Source: Nitrospirota bacterium
Lineage (GTDB): Bacteria > Nitrospirota > Nitrospiria > Nitrospirales > Nitrospiraceae
Direction: 5' to 3'
NCBI GenBank assembly: GCA_004296885.1
Contig: SCVN01000023.1
Span: 124,001-188,000 of the forward strand
Length of the DNA: 64,000 nt
Part shown: in pieces, positions 9,442 to 20,015 of the stretch
How the letters are laid out: every line of letters starts with the position of its first letter
Numbering within the stretch: position 1 is the first letter of the stretch
Notes under the pieces: model-generated
Seen by the model: only the letters and a program-made list of their open reading frames with translations
Told to the model about the DNA's origin: nothing
Databases searched by the model: none
Translations under genes and position numbers: made by a program

Positions 9442-10572
9442 TCACTCGAAGTACGTCTTCATCTTGTCGAAAAACCCATCCCCATCCTGATCCATGGTCA
9501 TGCCGCTTTCTTTCGCGAATTCCGCCAGAAGCGTCTTCTGTGCGGCGGTCAGTTTGGTGGGGATTTGAATCTTGACCTTCATGATCTGATCGCCCGTCTG
9601 CTGCCCTTTCAGGCTGGGCACGCCGAGCCCCTTCAGCCGGAAAGCCTTGTCCTGCTGGGTCCCGGCCGGAACCTTGATGACGGTCGTGCCCTTGAGCGTG
9701 GGCACCTCCACTTTGCCGCCGAGCGTGGCGGTGACGAAGCTGACCGGAATGTCGCAGAGAATGTCGTTGCCCTTGCGGGAAAAAATATCGTGGGATTGCA
9801 CCGTCACGGCGACGTAGAGGTCGCCCGGTGGGCCGCCGTTGTCTCCCGGTTCTCCTTCGTTCGCGAGCCGCAGGCGCATGCCCGATTCGATGCCGGCGGG
9901 GATATTGACCGAGAGCATGCGTTCGCGACGGACCCGCCGCCGCCCTCGGCAGGTCCCGCAAGGGTCGGTGATGATCTGGCCGGCCCCTTCGCATTGATTA
10001 CAAGGCCGGCTGATGCTGAAGAACCCCTGCTGGAAACGGAGCTGGCCGGCCCCCTTGCAGCTGGGACAGACCTTGACGGCGTCGGCTGAGCGGGCTCCTG
10101 TGCCTTTGCAGTCTGCGCAGGGTTCGGCCCGGGGAATCTTGAGCGTCGCTTCCTTGCCGTACACCGATTCTTCGAAGGACAGTTCCAGGTTGTACTGGAG
10201 ATCAGAGCCGCGTTCGGCCCGCTGGCCGCCGCGACCGGCCCCGAAAAAGTCTTCGAAAATGTCGTTGAAAACGTCCCCAAACCCGCCTCGCCCGAAGTCG
10301 AAGCCTTCCGCCCCGCCGCCGAAACCCTGCTGCGCGCCGGCATGGCCGAACATGTCGTACCGGCGGCGCTTTTCCTGGTCGCTCAGGACTTCGTAGGCTT
10401 CGTTGATCTCCTTGAATTTTTCTTCGGCGACTTTCTTGTGCTGTTCCCCGTGCTGAAGGTCAGGGTGATATTGGCGGGCCAGCTTGCGGAAGGCCTTCTT
10501 GATCTCGTCGTCGGCCGCGTTGCGGTCGATGCCGAGCGTTTCGTAGTAATCGCGCTTTGCCACAGATGCCAT
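9442..10572 (-). CDS. dnaJ: Chaperone protein DnaJ
   Basis: This is a 376-residue type I Hsp40 that stimulates the DnaK ATPase and delivers unfolded clients. The J-domain (residues about 5-70) has HPD in ARQYHPDLQ. It is followed by a Gly/Phe-rich segment (FGGGAEGFDFGRGGFGD), then four CxxCxGxG-type zinc-binding repeats (residues about 145-215), then the C-terminal client-binding domain. All features of a full-length DnaJ are present. It follows dnaK by 68 nt, a gap that holds a stem-loop which may tune the DnaK:DnaJ ratio. Confidence 0.97.
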   Translation of the reverse strand: MASVAKRDYYETLGIDRNAADDEIKKAFRKLARQYHPDLQHGEQHKKVAEEKFKEINEAYEVLSDQEKRRRYDMFGHAGAQQGFGGGAEGFDFGRGGFGDVFNDIFEDFFGAGRGGQRAERGSDLQYNLELSFEESVYGKEATLKIPRAEPCADCKGTGARSADAVKVCPSCKGAGQLRFQQGFFSISRPCNQCEGAGQIITDPCGTCRGRRRVRRERMLSVNIPAGIESGMRLRLANEGEPGDNGGPPGDLYVAVTVQSHDIFSRKGNDILCDIPVSFVTATLGGKVEVPTLKGTTVIKVPAGTQQDKAFRLKGLGVPSLKGQQTGDQIMKVKIQIPTKLTAAQKTLLAEFAKESGMTMDQDGDGFFDKMKTYFE

Positions 10573-10589
10573 CAGGTGAAAACAATGAA

Positions 10590-10618
10590 CCGGCTCACAC
10601 CCTGGGGGCGTGAGCCGG
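10590..10618 (-). terminator. Stem-loop between dnaK and dnaJ
   Basis: Perfect 9-bp arms CCGGCTCAC (10590-10598) and GTGAGCCGG (10610-10618) enclose an 11-nt loop just after the dnaK stop. The minus-strand downstream sequence is only weakly T-rich. It fits an attenuator or mRNA-stabilising hairpin better than a full terminator. Confidence 0.6.
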
Positions 10619-10640
10619 CGTGACAGGGTCTCGTGTGTGC

Positions 10641-12578
<1,938 letters not shown>

Positions 12579-12634
12579 GGTATGCTCTCCTTCCTCAAAA
12601 AAAACGGGACGTCAACCGGTGCGCGGCCGTTTGT

Positions 12635-13264
12635 CTACGCCGTGCCGGTTGAAGAATGCTCCTGGTTGCTTGTCGGAGCGCTGGCCACCGTGACCATGGC
12701 CGCCCGCAACATCCGTTCGTGCAAGAGATACCCCTTTTGAAATTCCTCGACGACCGTATTGTCCGCAGCGCCCACGGACTCCACCCGAGCCACGGCTTGG
12801 TGCCGGGCTGGATCAAATTGCTCACCGACGCTGGTGATCTGGCGAACACCGGCTTTGGCCAGCAGGTCCATGAACTGCTTGAGCGTAAGCTCGACGCCTT
12901 CAATCAGACTGCCGGTCTTGGCTCCTTCCTTGGGAGCCTCTTTGGCGGCTTTGATCGCCCGCTCAAGATTGTCGATAATCGGCAACAGATCTTTCAGCAA
13001 GCTTTCATTGGCGAAGCGGGCATAGTCCCGCTGGTCTTTTTGCGCCAACCGTTTATAGTTCTCGAATTCGGCAGCCAGCCGTAAATGTTTGTCGTGGAGG
13101 GCCTGGGCTTCTTCCGTTTTTGAGGCCAAGGCTTGTTTCAAGTCATCGTCTGAGCCTTGCCGCTCTCCCCCCCCCTTCTCCGGGGGGAAGTCCCCGGCAG
13201 GGATAGAATCTAACTCATTGATAGAACTTGATTTTTCTTTGTCTTTGTTCACGAGATGCACCAA
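12635..13264 (-). CDS. grpE: Nucleotide exchange factor GrpE
   Basis: GrpE releases ADP from DnaK and acts as a thermosensor. The protein has an acidic, low-complexity N-terminus, a long dimerising helix (AEFENYKRLAQKDQRDYARFA), the block LLPIIDNLERAI, and the C-terminal beta domain with FDPARHQAVARVES and GYLLHERMLRAAMVTV. The start is ambiguous. The reading frame opens with TTG-GTG at 13264/13261, and another GTG at 13252 is possible. None has a strong Shine-Dalgarno. No hrcA gene precedes it, unlike the Gram-positive-style operon. Confidence 0.94.
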   Translation of the reverse strand: MVHLVNKDKEKSSSINELDSIPAGDFPPEKGGGERQGSDDDLKQALASKTEEAQALHDKHLRLAAEFENYKRLAQKDQRDYARFANESLLKDLLPIIDNLERAIKAAKEAPKEGAKTGSLIEGVELTLKQFMDLLAKAGVRQITSVGEQFDPARHQAVARVESVGAADNTVVEEFQKGYLLHERMLRAAMVTVASAPTSNQEHSSTGTA

Positions 13265-13297
13265 CCCTGGGCTGAGATAGCCACAGGCACCATAAAG

Positions 13298-13325
13298 TCA
13301 ACGGGGAGGCTCAATTTTGTTCAAG
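13298..13325 (-). promoter_or_regulatory. Sigma32 (RpoH)-type heat-shock promoter of grpE-dnaK-dnaJ
   Basis: Reading the minus strand, CTTGAA (13325-13320) and CCCCGTTGA (13306-13298) are separated by 13 nt. This matches the RpoH pattern CTTGAA-N13/14-CCCCATnT closely. It sits about 34-60 nt upstream of the grpE start. No CIRCE inverted repeat (HrcA operator) is visible nearby. Confidence 0.7.
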
Positions 13326-13389
13326 ACTTAGGGGTGGCTGACGGGGGTGAGGCAAGAGAGCCTGTATTCCTGTTGTCTGAAGTCCGGTC

Positions 13390-14169
13390 TCAGGTTTTGG
13401 TTTGGCCTCTGGTACGGCGATGAAGCAGCTCCAGCCCTTCCAGCGTCAGATAGGGCCTGACTTCCTGAATCTTGCGGGAGCAGGGGGCAAGTAGCGAGGA
13501 AAATCCACCGGTTGCGACCACCAATGACTGTTGTCCAGATTCATCCTGAAGCCTGGCGATGAGATCATCCACCATGGAAGCATGCCCGTAAATCAGTCCG
13601 GACTGAATGCTGCTGACGGTATCCCGACCGATGACGGTCTTGGGCTGGAGCAGGGTAACTTTTGGCAGTTGGGCGGTTCTGGCGGAGAGTACCTCGGCCC
13701 CAATGCCGAGACCGGGTGCGATGGCACCGCCTAGGAAGTCGCCTCGCCCGGTAATGACGGAGAAAGTGGTGGCGGTGCCCAAGTCCACCACGATGAGGCT
13801 GGTCTTGTACCGGTCATAGGCGGCAGCGGCGTTGACCAGGCGGTCGGCCCCGAGTTCGCGCGGATCGGCATAGTGAAGCGTGAGGCCCGTATCCATGTCG
13901 GAGGATACGACCAGCGGCTTGCGGTGGGACAGATCCTTTGCCATCTGCTCGAAAGCCGGGAGCAATGCGGGGACGACACTGCAAAGGATCGCATCGTTAA
14001 TTGCTTCTGCGGACCGGCCGACGTTCCGGAGATGATGGGCCAGCAAGTTCCCATAGTCTCCTGCGGTCCTTGCTGGATCGGTATCCGAGCGCCAATGACC
14101 GATCAGGGTCTGCTGCCGGAACAGACCCCAGACGACGTTAGAGTTGCCGATATCGATGGTCAGCAGCAT
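13390..14169 (-). CDS. coaX: Type III pantothenate kinase
   Basis: CoaX phosphorylates pantothenate, the first step of CoA synthesis, and is the feedback-insensitive enzyme type. The 259 residues show the ASKHA-fold motifs: LLTIDIGNSNVVWGLF (phosphate 1), ELGADRLVNAAAAYDRY (pantothenate side), VVDLGTATTFSVI (phosphate 2) and the GGAIAPGLGIGAEVL block. It ends the valS-nadC-birA-coaX run, a cofactor-themed group, although a 103-nt spacer with iterated words separates it from birA. Confidence 0.96.
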   Translation of the reverse strand: MLLTIDIGNSNVVWGLFRQQTLIGHWRSDTDPARTAGDYGNLLAHHLRNVGRSAEAINDAILCSVVPALLPAFEQMAKDLSHRKPLVVSSDMDTGLTLHYADPRELGADRLVNAAAAYDRYKTSLIVVDLGTATTFSVITGRGDFLGGAIAPGLGIGAEVLSARTAQLPKVTLLQPKTVIGRDTVSSIQSGLIYGHASMVDDLIARLQDESGQQSLVVATGGFSSLLAPCSRKIQEVRPYLTLEGLELLHRRTRGQTKT

Positions 14170-14178
14170 TCTTAGTTC

Positions 14179-14271
14179 GTGAGGTGTGAAAGGTGAAACG
14201 TGAAAGGGAGGGTGAAACGCATCGCAAGAAGGGGTGTCGTTTCACTGCTTACCTTTCACCTTTTACGTTCT
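14179..14271. repeat. Iterated GTGAAA-word inverted spacer element
   Basis: The left arm repeats GTGAGG/GTGAAA words (gtgaggtgtgaaaggtgaaa). The right arm carries the reverse complement (cctttcaccttttacg), with a GC-richer middle. It fills the gap between birA and coaX within a co-directional gene run. Confidence 0.55.
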
Positions 14272-14272
14272 G

Positions 14273-15100
14273 CTAGCGCAGGTGGATCACGTCTCCGGCG
14301 CGCACCTCGATCGTGCCGCCTCCGGAAGCCGGATCGCGGACGATACGAAGCGAGCCATCCGGCGCGATGGAATCGGCCAGCCCTTCGATGGTCTGTCCTT
14401 CAGAGAGGGAGACCCTGACTCTTCGCCCTAGCGTTGAACAGAGCCGGGCATATTCGCTCAGAAATGTATCGGGGGGCCTGGTCAGCAGGGTTTCGGAGTA
14501 GAGCTCAAGTTCCAAGAGGATGGACGCCAAGAGCGAGGCCCGGTCGCATGGACGGCCGGTCTCGGCGGCGATGGAGGTGGCGATATCGCGGATGTCCTCC
14601 GGAAATCCTTCTCTGCTGCCGTTGACGTTGAGCCCGATTCCGACGACGACGAAGGTCGTGGATGGGCCGGACAGGCTGCTTTCGCAGAGCAGCCCGCCTA
14701 GTTTGCGGTCTCCGGCCAGGATATCGTTCGGCCACTTGAGCAAGGGTTTAAGATCAGCCACCCGCTGTATGGCCCTGGCGACCGCCACGGCCGACAGGAG
14801 CGGAATTACTGAGAGCCATCCGGTCAGATTGTCAGCTGGTTGGTTCCGCAGGATCACGGAACAATAGAGATTGTCTCCTGGCGGCGAATACCAGCTGCGC
14901 CCCAACCGTCCCTTGCCCGCGGTCTGTGTCTCAGCCACAAGAACGGTGCCGTCCGGGGCTCCCTGCTGGGCCAGTTTCATGGCTTCATGGTTGGTCGAAG
15001 TGGTTTCCTGCAACACATGCAGGGTGCGGCCGAATCGCTTGGTGCGCAAGAGGGCTTGGATCGCTTCTCGGGTCAGAGGCTGGGCGAGAGGGGAGGCCAT
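14273..15100 (-). CDS. birA: Biotin--[acetyl-CoA-carboxylase] ligase, without repressor domain
   Basis: This enzyme activates biotin with ATP and attaches it to the carboxyl carrier protein of acetyl-CoA carboxylase. The 275 residues contain TTSTNHEAM (ligase start), the biotinyl-AMP loop ETQTAGKGRLGRSWYSPPG, LKWPNDILAGDRKLGGLL and the C-terminal SH3-like domain. The catalytic part begins by residue 30, so there is no room for the N-terminal DNA-binding domain of E. coli BirA. It should be a ligase only, not a biotin-operon repressor. It starts 4 nt after the nadC stop. Confidence 0.95.
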   Translation of the reverse strand: MASPLAQPLTREAIQALLRTKRFGRTLHVLQETTSTNHEAMKLAQQGAPDGTVLVAETQTAGKGRLGRSWYSPPGDNLYCSVILRNQPADNLTGWLSVIPLLSAVAVARAIQRVADLKPLLKWPNDILAGDRKLGGLLCESSLSGPSTTFVVVGIGLNVNGSREGFPEDIRDIATSIAAETGRPCDRASLLASILLELELYSETLLTRPPDTFLSEYARLCSTLGRRVRVSLSEGQTIEGLADSIAPDGSLRIVRDPASGGGTIEVRAGDVIHLR

Positions 15101-15104
15101 TGGC

Positions 15105-15995
15105 TTACCGTCCTTGTTTGCGAGGTTGTCCGGGAAGGCGGAGAGGCAGGATATCCATGCTGAGGTCGGCCGCCGGGGCCGAGTGGGTCAAGGCGCCGAT
15201 GGAAATGAAGTCCGCCCCGGCCTCGGCCATTTCGCGAACATTCTGAAGGGTGACCCCTCCGGAGACCTCCGTCAAGGCTCTGCCGTGGATGAGCGCGACC
15301 GCTTTCCGCACGAGGGACGGCGTCATGTTGTCCAACAGAATCACGTCGGCCTCCCCGCGCAAGGCCTCCCGCGTTTGCTCGAGGGTCTGAACTTCGACGC
15401 TGATCCGGAGTCCATGCGGCGCGTGCTTGCGAGCGAGCATGCAGGCCTGGGCGATGCCGATGTGTCGGCCTTGCAACAGCAGCAGATGGTTGTCCTTAAT
15501 CAAAATGCCGTCCCCCAGGGAGTGCCGATGGTTCTGCCCTCCGCCCAGTGTCACGGCCCATTTCTGCAAGATACGCAGTCCGGGCGTGGTTTTTCTCGTA
15601 TCCAGGATCGTGGCGCGACCGCCGCGGACGGCGTGGCAAAACTGTCCGGTCAAGGTGGCGATGCCAGACAGGTGTTGGAGGAAGTTCAGAGCCACCCGCT
15701 CCGCCATCAGGAGCGAACGGGCGTCGCCCTGGACCGTGAGCACGATCTGACCCTTCTTGACCGGGGTTCCGTCTTTGAGCGCCCGGACGACCCGCATTCT
15801 GGGATCCACCGTCGTGAAGACTTCCCGCGCCACGGCCATCCCGGCAAGGACGAGTTTCTGATGAGCCGTGACGGTGCCGCGGGCCGGGATCGGGGCGGGA
15901 AAGAGGGCGGCGGTCGTCACGTCGCCCCAGGCGAGATCTTCGTCCAGGGCCCGGCGGATCGCCGTTCGAATCTGCTCGGTTGAGGGAACAGGCAT
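15105..15995 (-). CDS. nadC: Nicotinate-nucleotide pyrophosphorylase (carboxylating)
   Basis: NadC converts quinolinate and PRPP to nicotinate mononucleotide, CO2 and PPi in de novo NAD synthesis. The 296 residues show EDLAWGDVTTAALF at the N-terminus, ALNFLQHLSGIATLT, the catalytic-region block ILDTRKTTPGLRILQKWAV, GGGQNHRHSLGDGILIKDNHL and the C-terminal TEVSGGVTLQNVREMAEAGADFISIGALTHS barrel strands. Its start codon directly abuts the valS stop, and birA follows after 4 nt, so the three are almost certainly one transcript. Confidence 0.97.
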   Translation of the reverse strand: MPVPSTEQIRTAIRRALDEDLAWGDVTTAALFPAPIPARGTVTAHQKLVLAGMAVAREVFTTVDPRMRVVRALKDGTPVKKGQIVLTVQGDARSLLMAERVALNFLQHLSGIATLTGQFCHAVRGGRATILDTRKTTPGLRILQKWAVTLGGGQNHRHSLGDGILIKDNHLLLLQGRHIGIAQACMLARKHAPHGLRISVEVQTLEQTREALRGEADVILLDNMTPSLVRKAVALIHGRALTEVSGGVTLQNVREMAEAGADFISIGALTHSAPAADLSMDILPLRLPGQPRKQGR

Positions 15996-18794
15996 CTAAT
16001 CCTTGGCTGGTATCATGGCGCGCAACTGCGTTTCGCTGCTGGTGAGCAATCGGCTTTCCTGCTCAAGGATTCTGACGCGATCGCGGTGTTCGTGAATGAC
16101 TTCGCTCGGAGCTTTTGCAGTGAACTCGGCATTGCCGAGCTTGCCTTCGATCCGTTTTGCTTCCTGGCGATTCTCTTTGTGCTGCTTCTGAAGTTTTTGG
16201 AGCACGCTCTCGAGATCGACCTCTCCTTCCACGGCCAACCCAGCCGAGATCCCTTCCGTGACCAGGCGAAGCACCTTGTCGGTCGGCCATGTGTCGATGG
16301 CGGTCAACTGCACCGTGCCGCGACTGAGGTGTTCGAGACAGGCGTGAAGATCCTTTAATCGTGTGCAGTGTTCCTCTCCTACCGCCGCTCCGTAGAGGGT
16401 GACTTTCTTGCTCGGTTGATAATTGAGCAAGGCTCGTCCGGTTCGTACCGTCGTCACGAACTGTTCCAGAACGGCGAAGGACGCTTCGGCGTCCTTGGAG
16501 TCCCGGTCAGGGCTCGGACTCGGGTAGGGCTGGGTGACGATGCTGTCCCCTTCGTGCGGGACCGTCTGCCAGACTTCCTCCGTGAGAAAGGGCATGAAGG
16601 GGTGGAGCAAGCGCAACAGCGTTTCGAACGACTCGAGAAGGGTCTGCCTGGTCCGGCCGGCCTCGGGCGATTCCTTATCCTGGAGAGAGGGTTTCACCAG
16701 CTCCAGGTACCAGTCGCAGTACTCGTGCCAGATGAATTGATAGAGCCGGCTGGCCGCTTGGTCGAACCGGTACTGTTCCAGGGACGTGTTGACGTCCCGG
16801 ATCGTGTGGTTCAGGCGGCTCATGATCCAGCGGTCGGCAAAGGATCGGGCGGCGAGCGGGGCCATAGCTCTGGGTCCGTCTATATGCATCAGGATGAACC
16901 GGGCGGCGTTCCAGATCTTGTTCGCAAAATTGCGGTAACCTTCGATCCGCTCCTCGGCCAGTTTGATGTCGCGGCCAGGCGAGGCCATGGAGGCCAGGGT
17001 AAACCGCAAGGCGTCGGTGCCGTACCGGTCCATCACGCTCAAGGGATCGATCACGTTCCCTTTGGACTTGCTCATCTTCTGGCCTTCCGCGTCCCGGACC
17101 AGGGCATGGATGTAGACGTCGCGGAACGGAACCTGGCCCGTGAATTTGAGTCCCATCATGATCATGCGGGCGACCCAAAAGAACAAAATGTCCAGGCCGG
17201 TGACGAGGGTGGACGTCGGGTAGAAGGTTTTGAGTTCGGGGGTCTGCTCAGGCCAGCCCAGAGTTGAAAATGGCCAGAGGGCCGACGAAAACCAGGTGTC
17301 CAGCACGTCCGGGTCCTGAAGGAAATCGCTCCCGCCGCAGGTCGGACAGCCGGTCGGCTGGGTCCGCATGACCAGGGGCGTGGCATTCGACAGGATCGTG
17401 ACGCGTTTGCGCGAAGCCTTGGGCAGGGCTTGCGCCTCGGTCGTGGCCATGCCTTCGTGCGCGGTTTCCAGAATCGCATCGGCGTTGCAAGAGCGGCAAT
17501 ACCAGGCGGGAATCTGGTGGCCCCACCAGATTTGCCGCGAAATGCACCAGTCTTTGATGTCGCGCATCCAGCCGAGATAGTTGTTGGTCCAGGCCTCCGG
17601 AATCAGACGGATGCGGCCGTCCTCCACCGCCTTGATCGCCGGCTCCGCCAGCGGCTTGATCTTGACGAACCACTGGGGCGAGAGGTAGGGCTCGACCACA
17701 GTCTTGCATCGGTAGCACTTGCCCAGTGCCATCTTGTGGGCTTCGACGGTTGCCAGCAGCCCTCGTTCCTGCAGGAGCGCCTCGATCTTCGGCCTGGCTT
17801 GGTTGACGCGCAGCAACTCGACGGCCTCAATGACCGCTTGCTCCACCGCGGCGGCCCGCAATCCGACAGGATCGAGGCGGGCCTGGTGATCCAGAATCGG
17901 CAGGCGTGGAAGGCCGTGCCGTTCGCCGGCCTCGAAGTCGTTAAAGTCGTGCGCGGGCGTAATCTTGACCACGCCGGTGCCGAACTCCCGATCCACCAGA
18001 ATCGGGTCGCCGACGATCGGGATCGTCCGTTGGGTCAAGGGCAAGCGAACCTGCTTGCCGATGAGATGCTTGTAGCGGGGGTCGTCCGGATGCACCGCTA
18101 CGGCCGTGTCGCCCAGCAGCGTCTCCGGCCTGGTCGTGGCGACGATTAATTTGGTCTGTGGATCGTCGGCCAGCGGATAGTAGATGTGATAGAGCTTGCC
18201 GGACGTTTCCTCGTGCTCGACTTCGATGTCCGACAGGGCCGTGAGACATCGGGGGCACCAGTTGATCAGCCGTTCACCCCGGTAGATCAGGCTCTCTTCG
18301 TGAAGGCGGACAAAGACCTCGCGGACCGCCAGGGAGAGGCCCTCATCCATCGTGAAGCGCAGCCGGTCCCAATCGCAGGACGCGCCCAACCGTTTCAGCT
18401 GTTGGATGATGATGCCGCCGGACTGGGCCTTCCAGTCCCAGACCCGCCGGATAAACGCGTCGCGGCCAAGGGCTTCCCGCGAGGTGCCCTCGGCCATCAG
18501 CTGCCGCTCGACGACGTTCTGCGTGGCGATGCCGGCATGGTCCGTTCCGGGCATCCAGAGGGTATTGCGCCCCTGCATGCGTCGCCAGCGGATCAGAATG
18601 TCCTGCAAGGAGTTGTTCAGCGCGTGGCCGACGTGCAGAGAGCCGGTGACGTTGGGAGGCGGAATGACGATGGTGTAGGGTGTTTGCGGACGGTCGGCGG
18701 AGGCGCGGAAGTAACCCCGGTCGATCCAGAACCGGTACCACCGCTCTTCGACCTGCTTGGGCTCATAGGTCTTCTCGAGTTGCCGGGAGGCCAT
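15996..18794 (-). CDS. valS: Valyl-tRNA synthetase
   Basis: ValS charges tRNA-Val and proofreads threonine. The protein (about 932 residues) has the class I HIGH signature as HVGH (residues 54-57, in NVTGSLHVGHAL), a large editing insertion with TTRPETLLGDTAVAV and CPRCLTALSD zinc-like blocks, KMSKSKGNVIDP near residue 570, the anticodon-binding domain, and a C-terminal coiled coil from about residue 860. The ATG at 18794 is preferred over the TTG immediately before it. The first gene of valS-nadC-birA-coaX. Confidence 0.98.
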   Translation of the reverse strand: MASRQLEKTYEPKQVEERWYRFWIDRGYFRASADRPQTPYTIVIPPPNVTGSLHVGHALNNSLQDILIRWRRMQGRNTLWMPGTDHAGIATQNVVERQLMAEGTSREALGRDAFIRRVWDWKAQSGGIIIQQLKRLGASCDWDRLRFTMDEGLSLAVREVFVRLHEESLIYRGERLINWCPRCLTALSDIEVEHEETSGKLYHIYYPLADDPQTKLIVATTRPETLLGDTAVAVHPDDPRYKHLIGKQVRLPLTQRTIPIVGDPILVDREFGTGVVKITPAHDFNDFEAGERHGLPRLPILDHQARLDPVGLRAAAVEQAVIEAVELLRVNQARPKIEALLQERGLLATVEAHKMALGKCYRCKTVVEPYLSPQWFVKIKPLAEPAIKAVEDGRIRLIPEAWTNNYLGWMRDIKDWCISRQIWWGHQIPAWYCRSCNADAILETAHEGMATTEAQALPKASRKRVTILSNATPLVMRTQPTGCPTCGGSDFLQDPDVLDTWFSSALWPFSTLGWPEQTPELKTFYPTSTLVTGLDILFFWVARMIMMGLKFTGQVPFRDVYIHALVRDAEGQKMSKSKGNVIDPLSVMDRYGTDALRFTLASMASPGRDIKLAEERIEGYRNFANKIWNAARFILMHIDGPRAMAPLAARSFADRWIMSRLNHTIRDVNTSLEQYRFDQAASRLYQFIWHEYCDWYLELVKPSLQDKESPEAGRTRQTLLESFETLLRLLHPFMPFLTEEVWQTVPHEGDSIVTQPYPSPSPDRDSKDAEASFAVLEQFVTTVRTGRALLNYQPSKKVTLYGAAVGEEHCTRLKDLHACLEHLSRGTVQLTAIDTWPTDKVLRLVTEGISAGLAVEGEVDLESVLQKLQKQHKENRQEAKRIEGKLGNAEFTAKAPSEVIHEHRDRVRILEQESRLLTSSETQLRAMIPAKD

Positions 18795-18927
18795 CAAATA
18801 ACGCCACGATCATAAAGGTGGAGAGGCTGCGTTTACGTGGGGCGCATCTTAACATGCCCCTCCGGCACCGGCAAGGCGCCGCCGTGCCCGGCGCCAGCGC
18901 GCGTGCGTCCTTTCCTGTGTAAATCGC

Positions 18928-18957
18928 TTGTGCGAGAGAAGAGGAGTGTGCTATACA
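18928..18957 (+). promoter_or_regulatory. Sigma70-type promoter for the small basic protein gene
   Basis: TTGTGC at 18928-18933 and TATACA at 18952-18957 are spaced by 18 nt. It lies about 50 nt upstream of the 36-residue ORF at 19009, in the gap following the divergent valS start. Confidence 0.55.
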
Positions 18958-19008
18958 TCGCGCCGTTTGGATACGTGATACGTGTGGTCAACCAGGAGAT
19001 CGTGGGCT

Positions 19009-19119
19009 ATGGCACGAGGACGCGAGAAAGATCGGAAGGTTCGGAAGAAGCACCGCAAGAACATCAAGCGGGTGAAGGGGTTAGCCAAAGCCAGGAAGGC
19101 CAAGCGCGCGAAGCGCTAG
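19009..19119 (+). CDS. 36-residue highly basic small protein
   Basis: ATG at 19009 follows AGGAG (18994-18998) by 10 nt and a plausible promoter, and the ORF ends at TAG 19119. More than half of the 36 residues are Lys or Arg, with the core KKHRKNIKRVKGLAKARK. It has no hydrophobic segment. The composition and the K-K-H-R-K pattern recall tiny ribosome-associated proteins such as the AURKAIP1/COX24 (mS38-like) family, but this is resemblance only. An RNA-binding or ribosomal role is the simplest inference. Too short for routine gene calling, and easy to miss. Confidence 0.7.
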   Translation: MARGREKDRKVRKKHRKNIKRVKGLAKARKAKRAKR

Positions 19120-19207
19120 GGCTCATTCGGGCAGGGCCGGAATCCCTTGGTTCTCGGTTTCCTGTCGGTTGTCCTCCCGCCATCTGCCGTTGGGGGCGTT
19201 CCGCTCT

Positions 19208-19933
19208 TCAGGTCCCTTGGCTCGTGCCGTCGAGCGGCTGTTCGGCCAAGCGCTTATCCAGTAGTTCCCGCAGCAGTCGTTCCGTGATGTCGGTCACGCG
19301 TTCCTCAATCATGGGTTTAAGGTCCGCGATCAGTTGGTGGGAGATGTCCGGCAAGGCCTGCTGCACCGCTTCCATGGCGATCAATGTCATGTCTTCACGC
19401 GGATAGGCCAGGGCAATCTGGCTCGGCAACTCGGTCTGCAACAGGCGCGGCAGCTGCCGGCCGACTTCACGAGCAACCACGTCAGCCAGAGCCGCCGATT
19501 CCGATGGCGTCGTCTGGGCGTGCCGTGCCGAATTTCGCTCTTTGGGATCGGCCAAACTCAGGCCGAGTTCAGTGCAGAGTTGCCGGACGGTCCGGAGCAG
19601 GTCATCGAGTTGGGGAGGTTTGTGGACGAACGATTTGACTCCGAGAAAGCGCAGCTCCGCCTCGTCGAACTGGTCTTCCGAAGTGATCAGCGCCATGATC
19701 GGCGGGGAGGGGGCAAGTTCCATCCCTGCCAGCCGCTCACAGAACGAAATGAACGTGGCGCCGGTCAGCCGGTAGTCCGTAATTACCAACGCTGGTTTGA
19801 GTCGTCCGATCGCATCCAGCGCCGTCACGGCATCCTTGAAGCAGACAGCGTCCAAGCCCAGGGACAGGCTGGTTTGCTCGACCATGCGCTGCACCGCTGA
19901 GTCCGCATCAACCAGCAGCAGTCGTGTAGGCAC
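19208..19933 (-). CDS. Response-regulator receiver protein with helical output region
   Basis: The first 120 or so residues form a receiver domain: acidic pocket at VDAD (D9, D11), the phospho-acceptor D53 in VITDYRL, T84 in ALITSED and K105 in VHKPP. Residues about 120-241 are helical with no recognised DNA-binding or enzymatic motif. The stretch around DVVAREVGRQLPRLLQTELPSQI and ISHQLIADLKPMIEERVTDITERLLRELLDKRL recalls C-terminal helices used for protein-protein contact. No histidine kinase is adjacent, so the partner is unknown. The GTG start at 19933 has an excellent AGGAGG about 5 nt upstream. Confidence 0.85.
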   Translation of the reverse strand: MPTRLLLVDADSAVQRMVEQTSLSLGLDAVCFKDAVTALDAIGRLKPALVITDYRLTGATFISFCERLAGMELAPSPPIMALITSEDQFDEAELRFLGVKSFVHKPPQLDDLLRTVRQLCTELGLSLADPKERNSARHAQTTPSESAALADVVAREVGRQLPRLLQTELPSQIALAYPREDMTLIAMEAVQQALPDISHQLIADLKPMIEERVTDITERLLRELLDKRLAEQPLDGTSQGT

Positions 19934-19963
19934 CGAACCTCCTAATTTTATTGGAGTATCGGC

Positions 19964-19992
19964 AAGCTAGCAGAGGCCCCTCTGCTTGTCAA
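19964..19992 (-). promoter_or_regulatory. Possible promoter with palindromic operator
   Basis: Reading the minus strand, TTGACA (19992-19987) is followed 17 nt later by a weak TAGCTT (19969-19964). The spacer is almost entirely the palindrome GCAGAGG-GG-CCTCTGC (plus 19970-19985). A palindrome between -35 and -10 is a classic repressor or activator site, upstream of the receiver gene. Confidence 0.4.
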
Positions 19993-20015
19993 GAAACCGG
20001 CCCCGTCCGGAGGTT

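Noticed and set aside
13265-13389. CIRCE/HrcA operator
   Set aside because: No TTAGCACTC...GAGTGCTAA inverted repeat is present. A sigma32-like promoter explains the region better.
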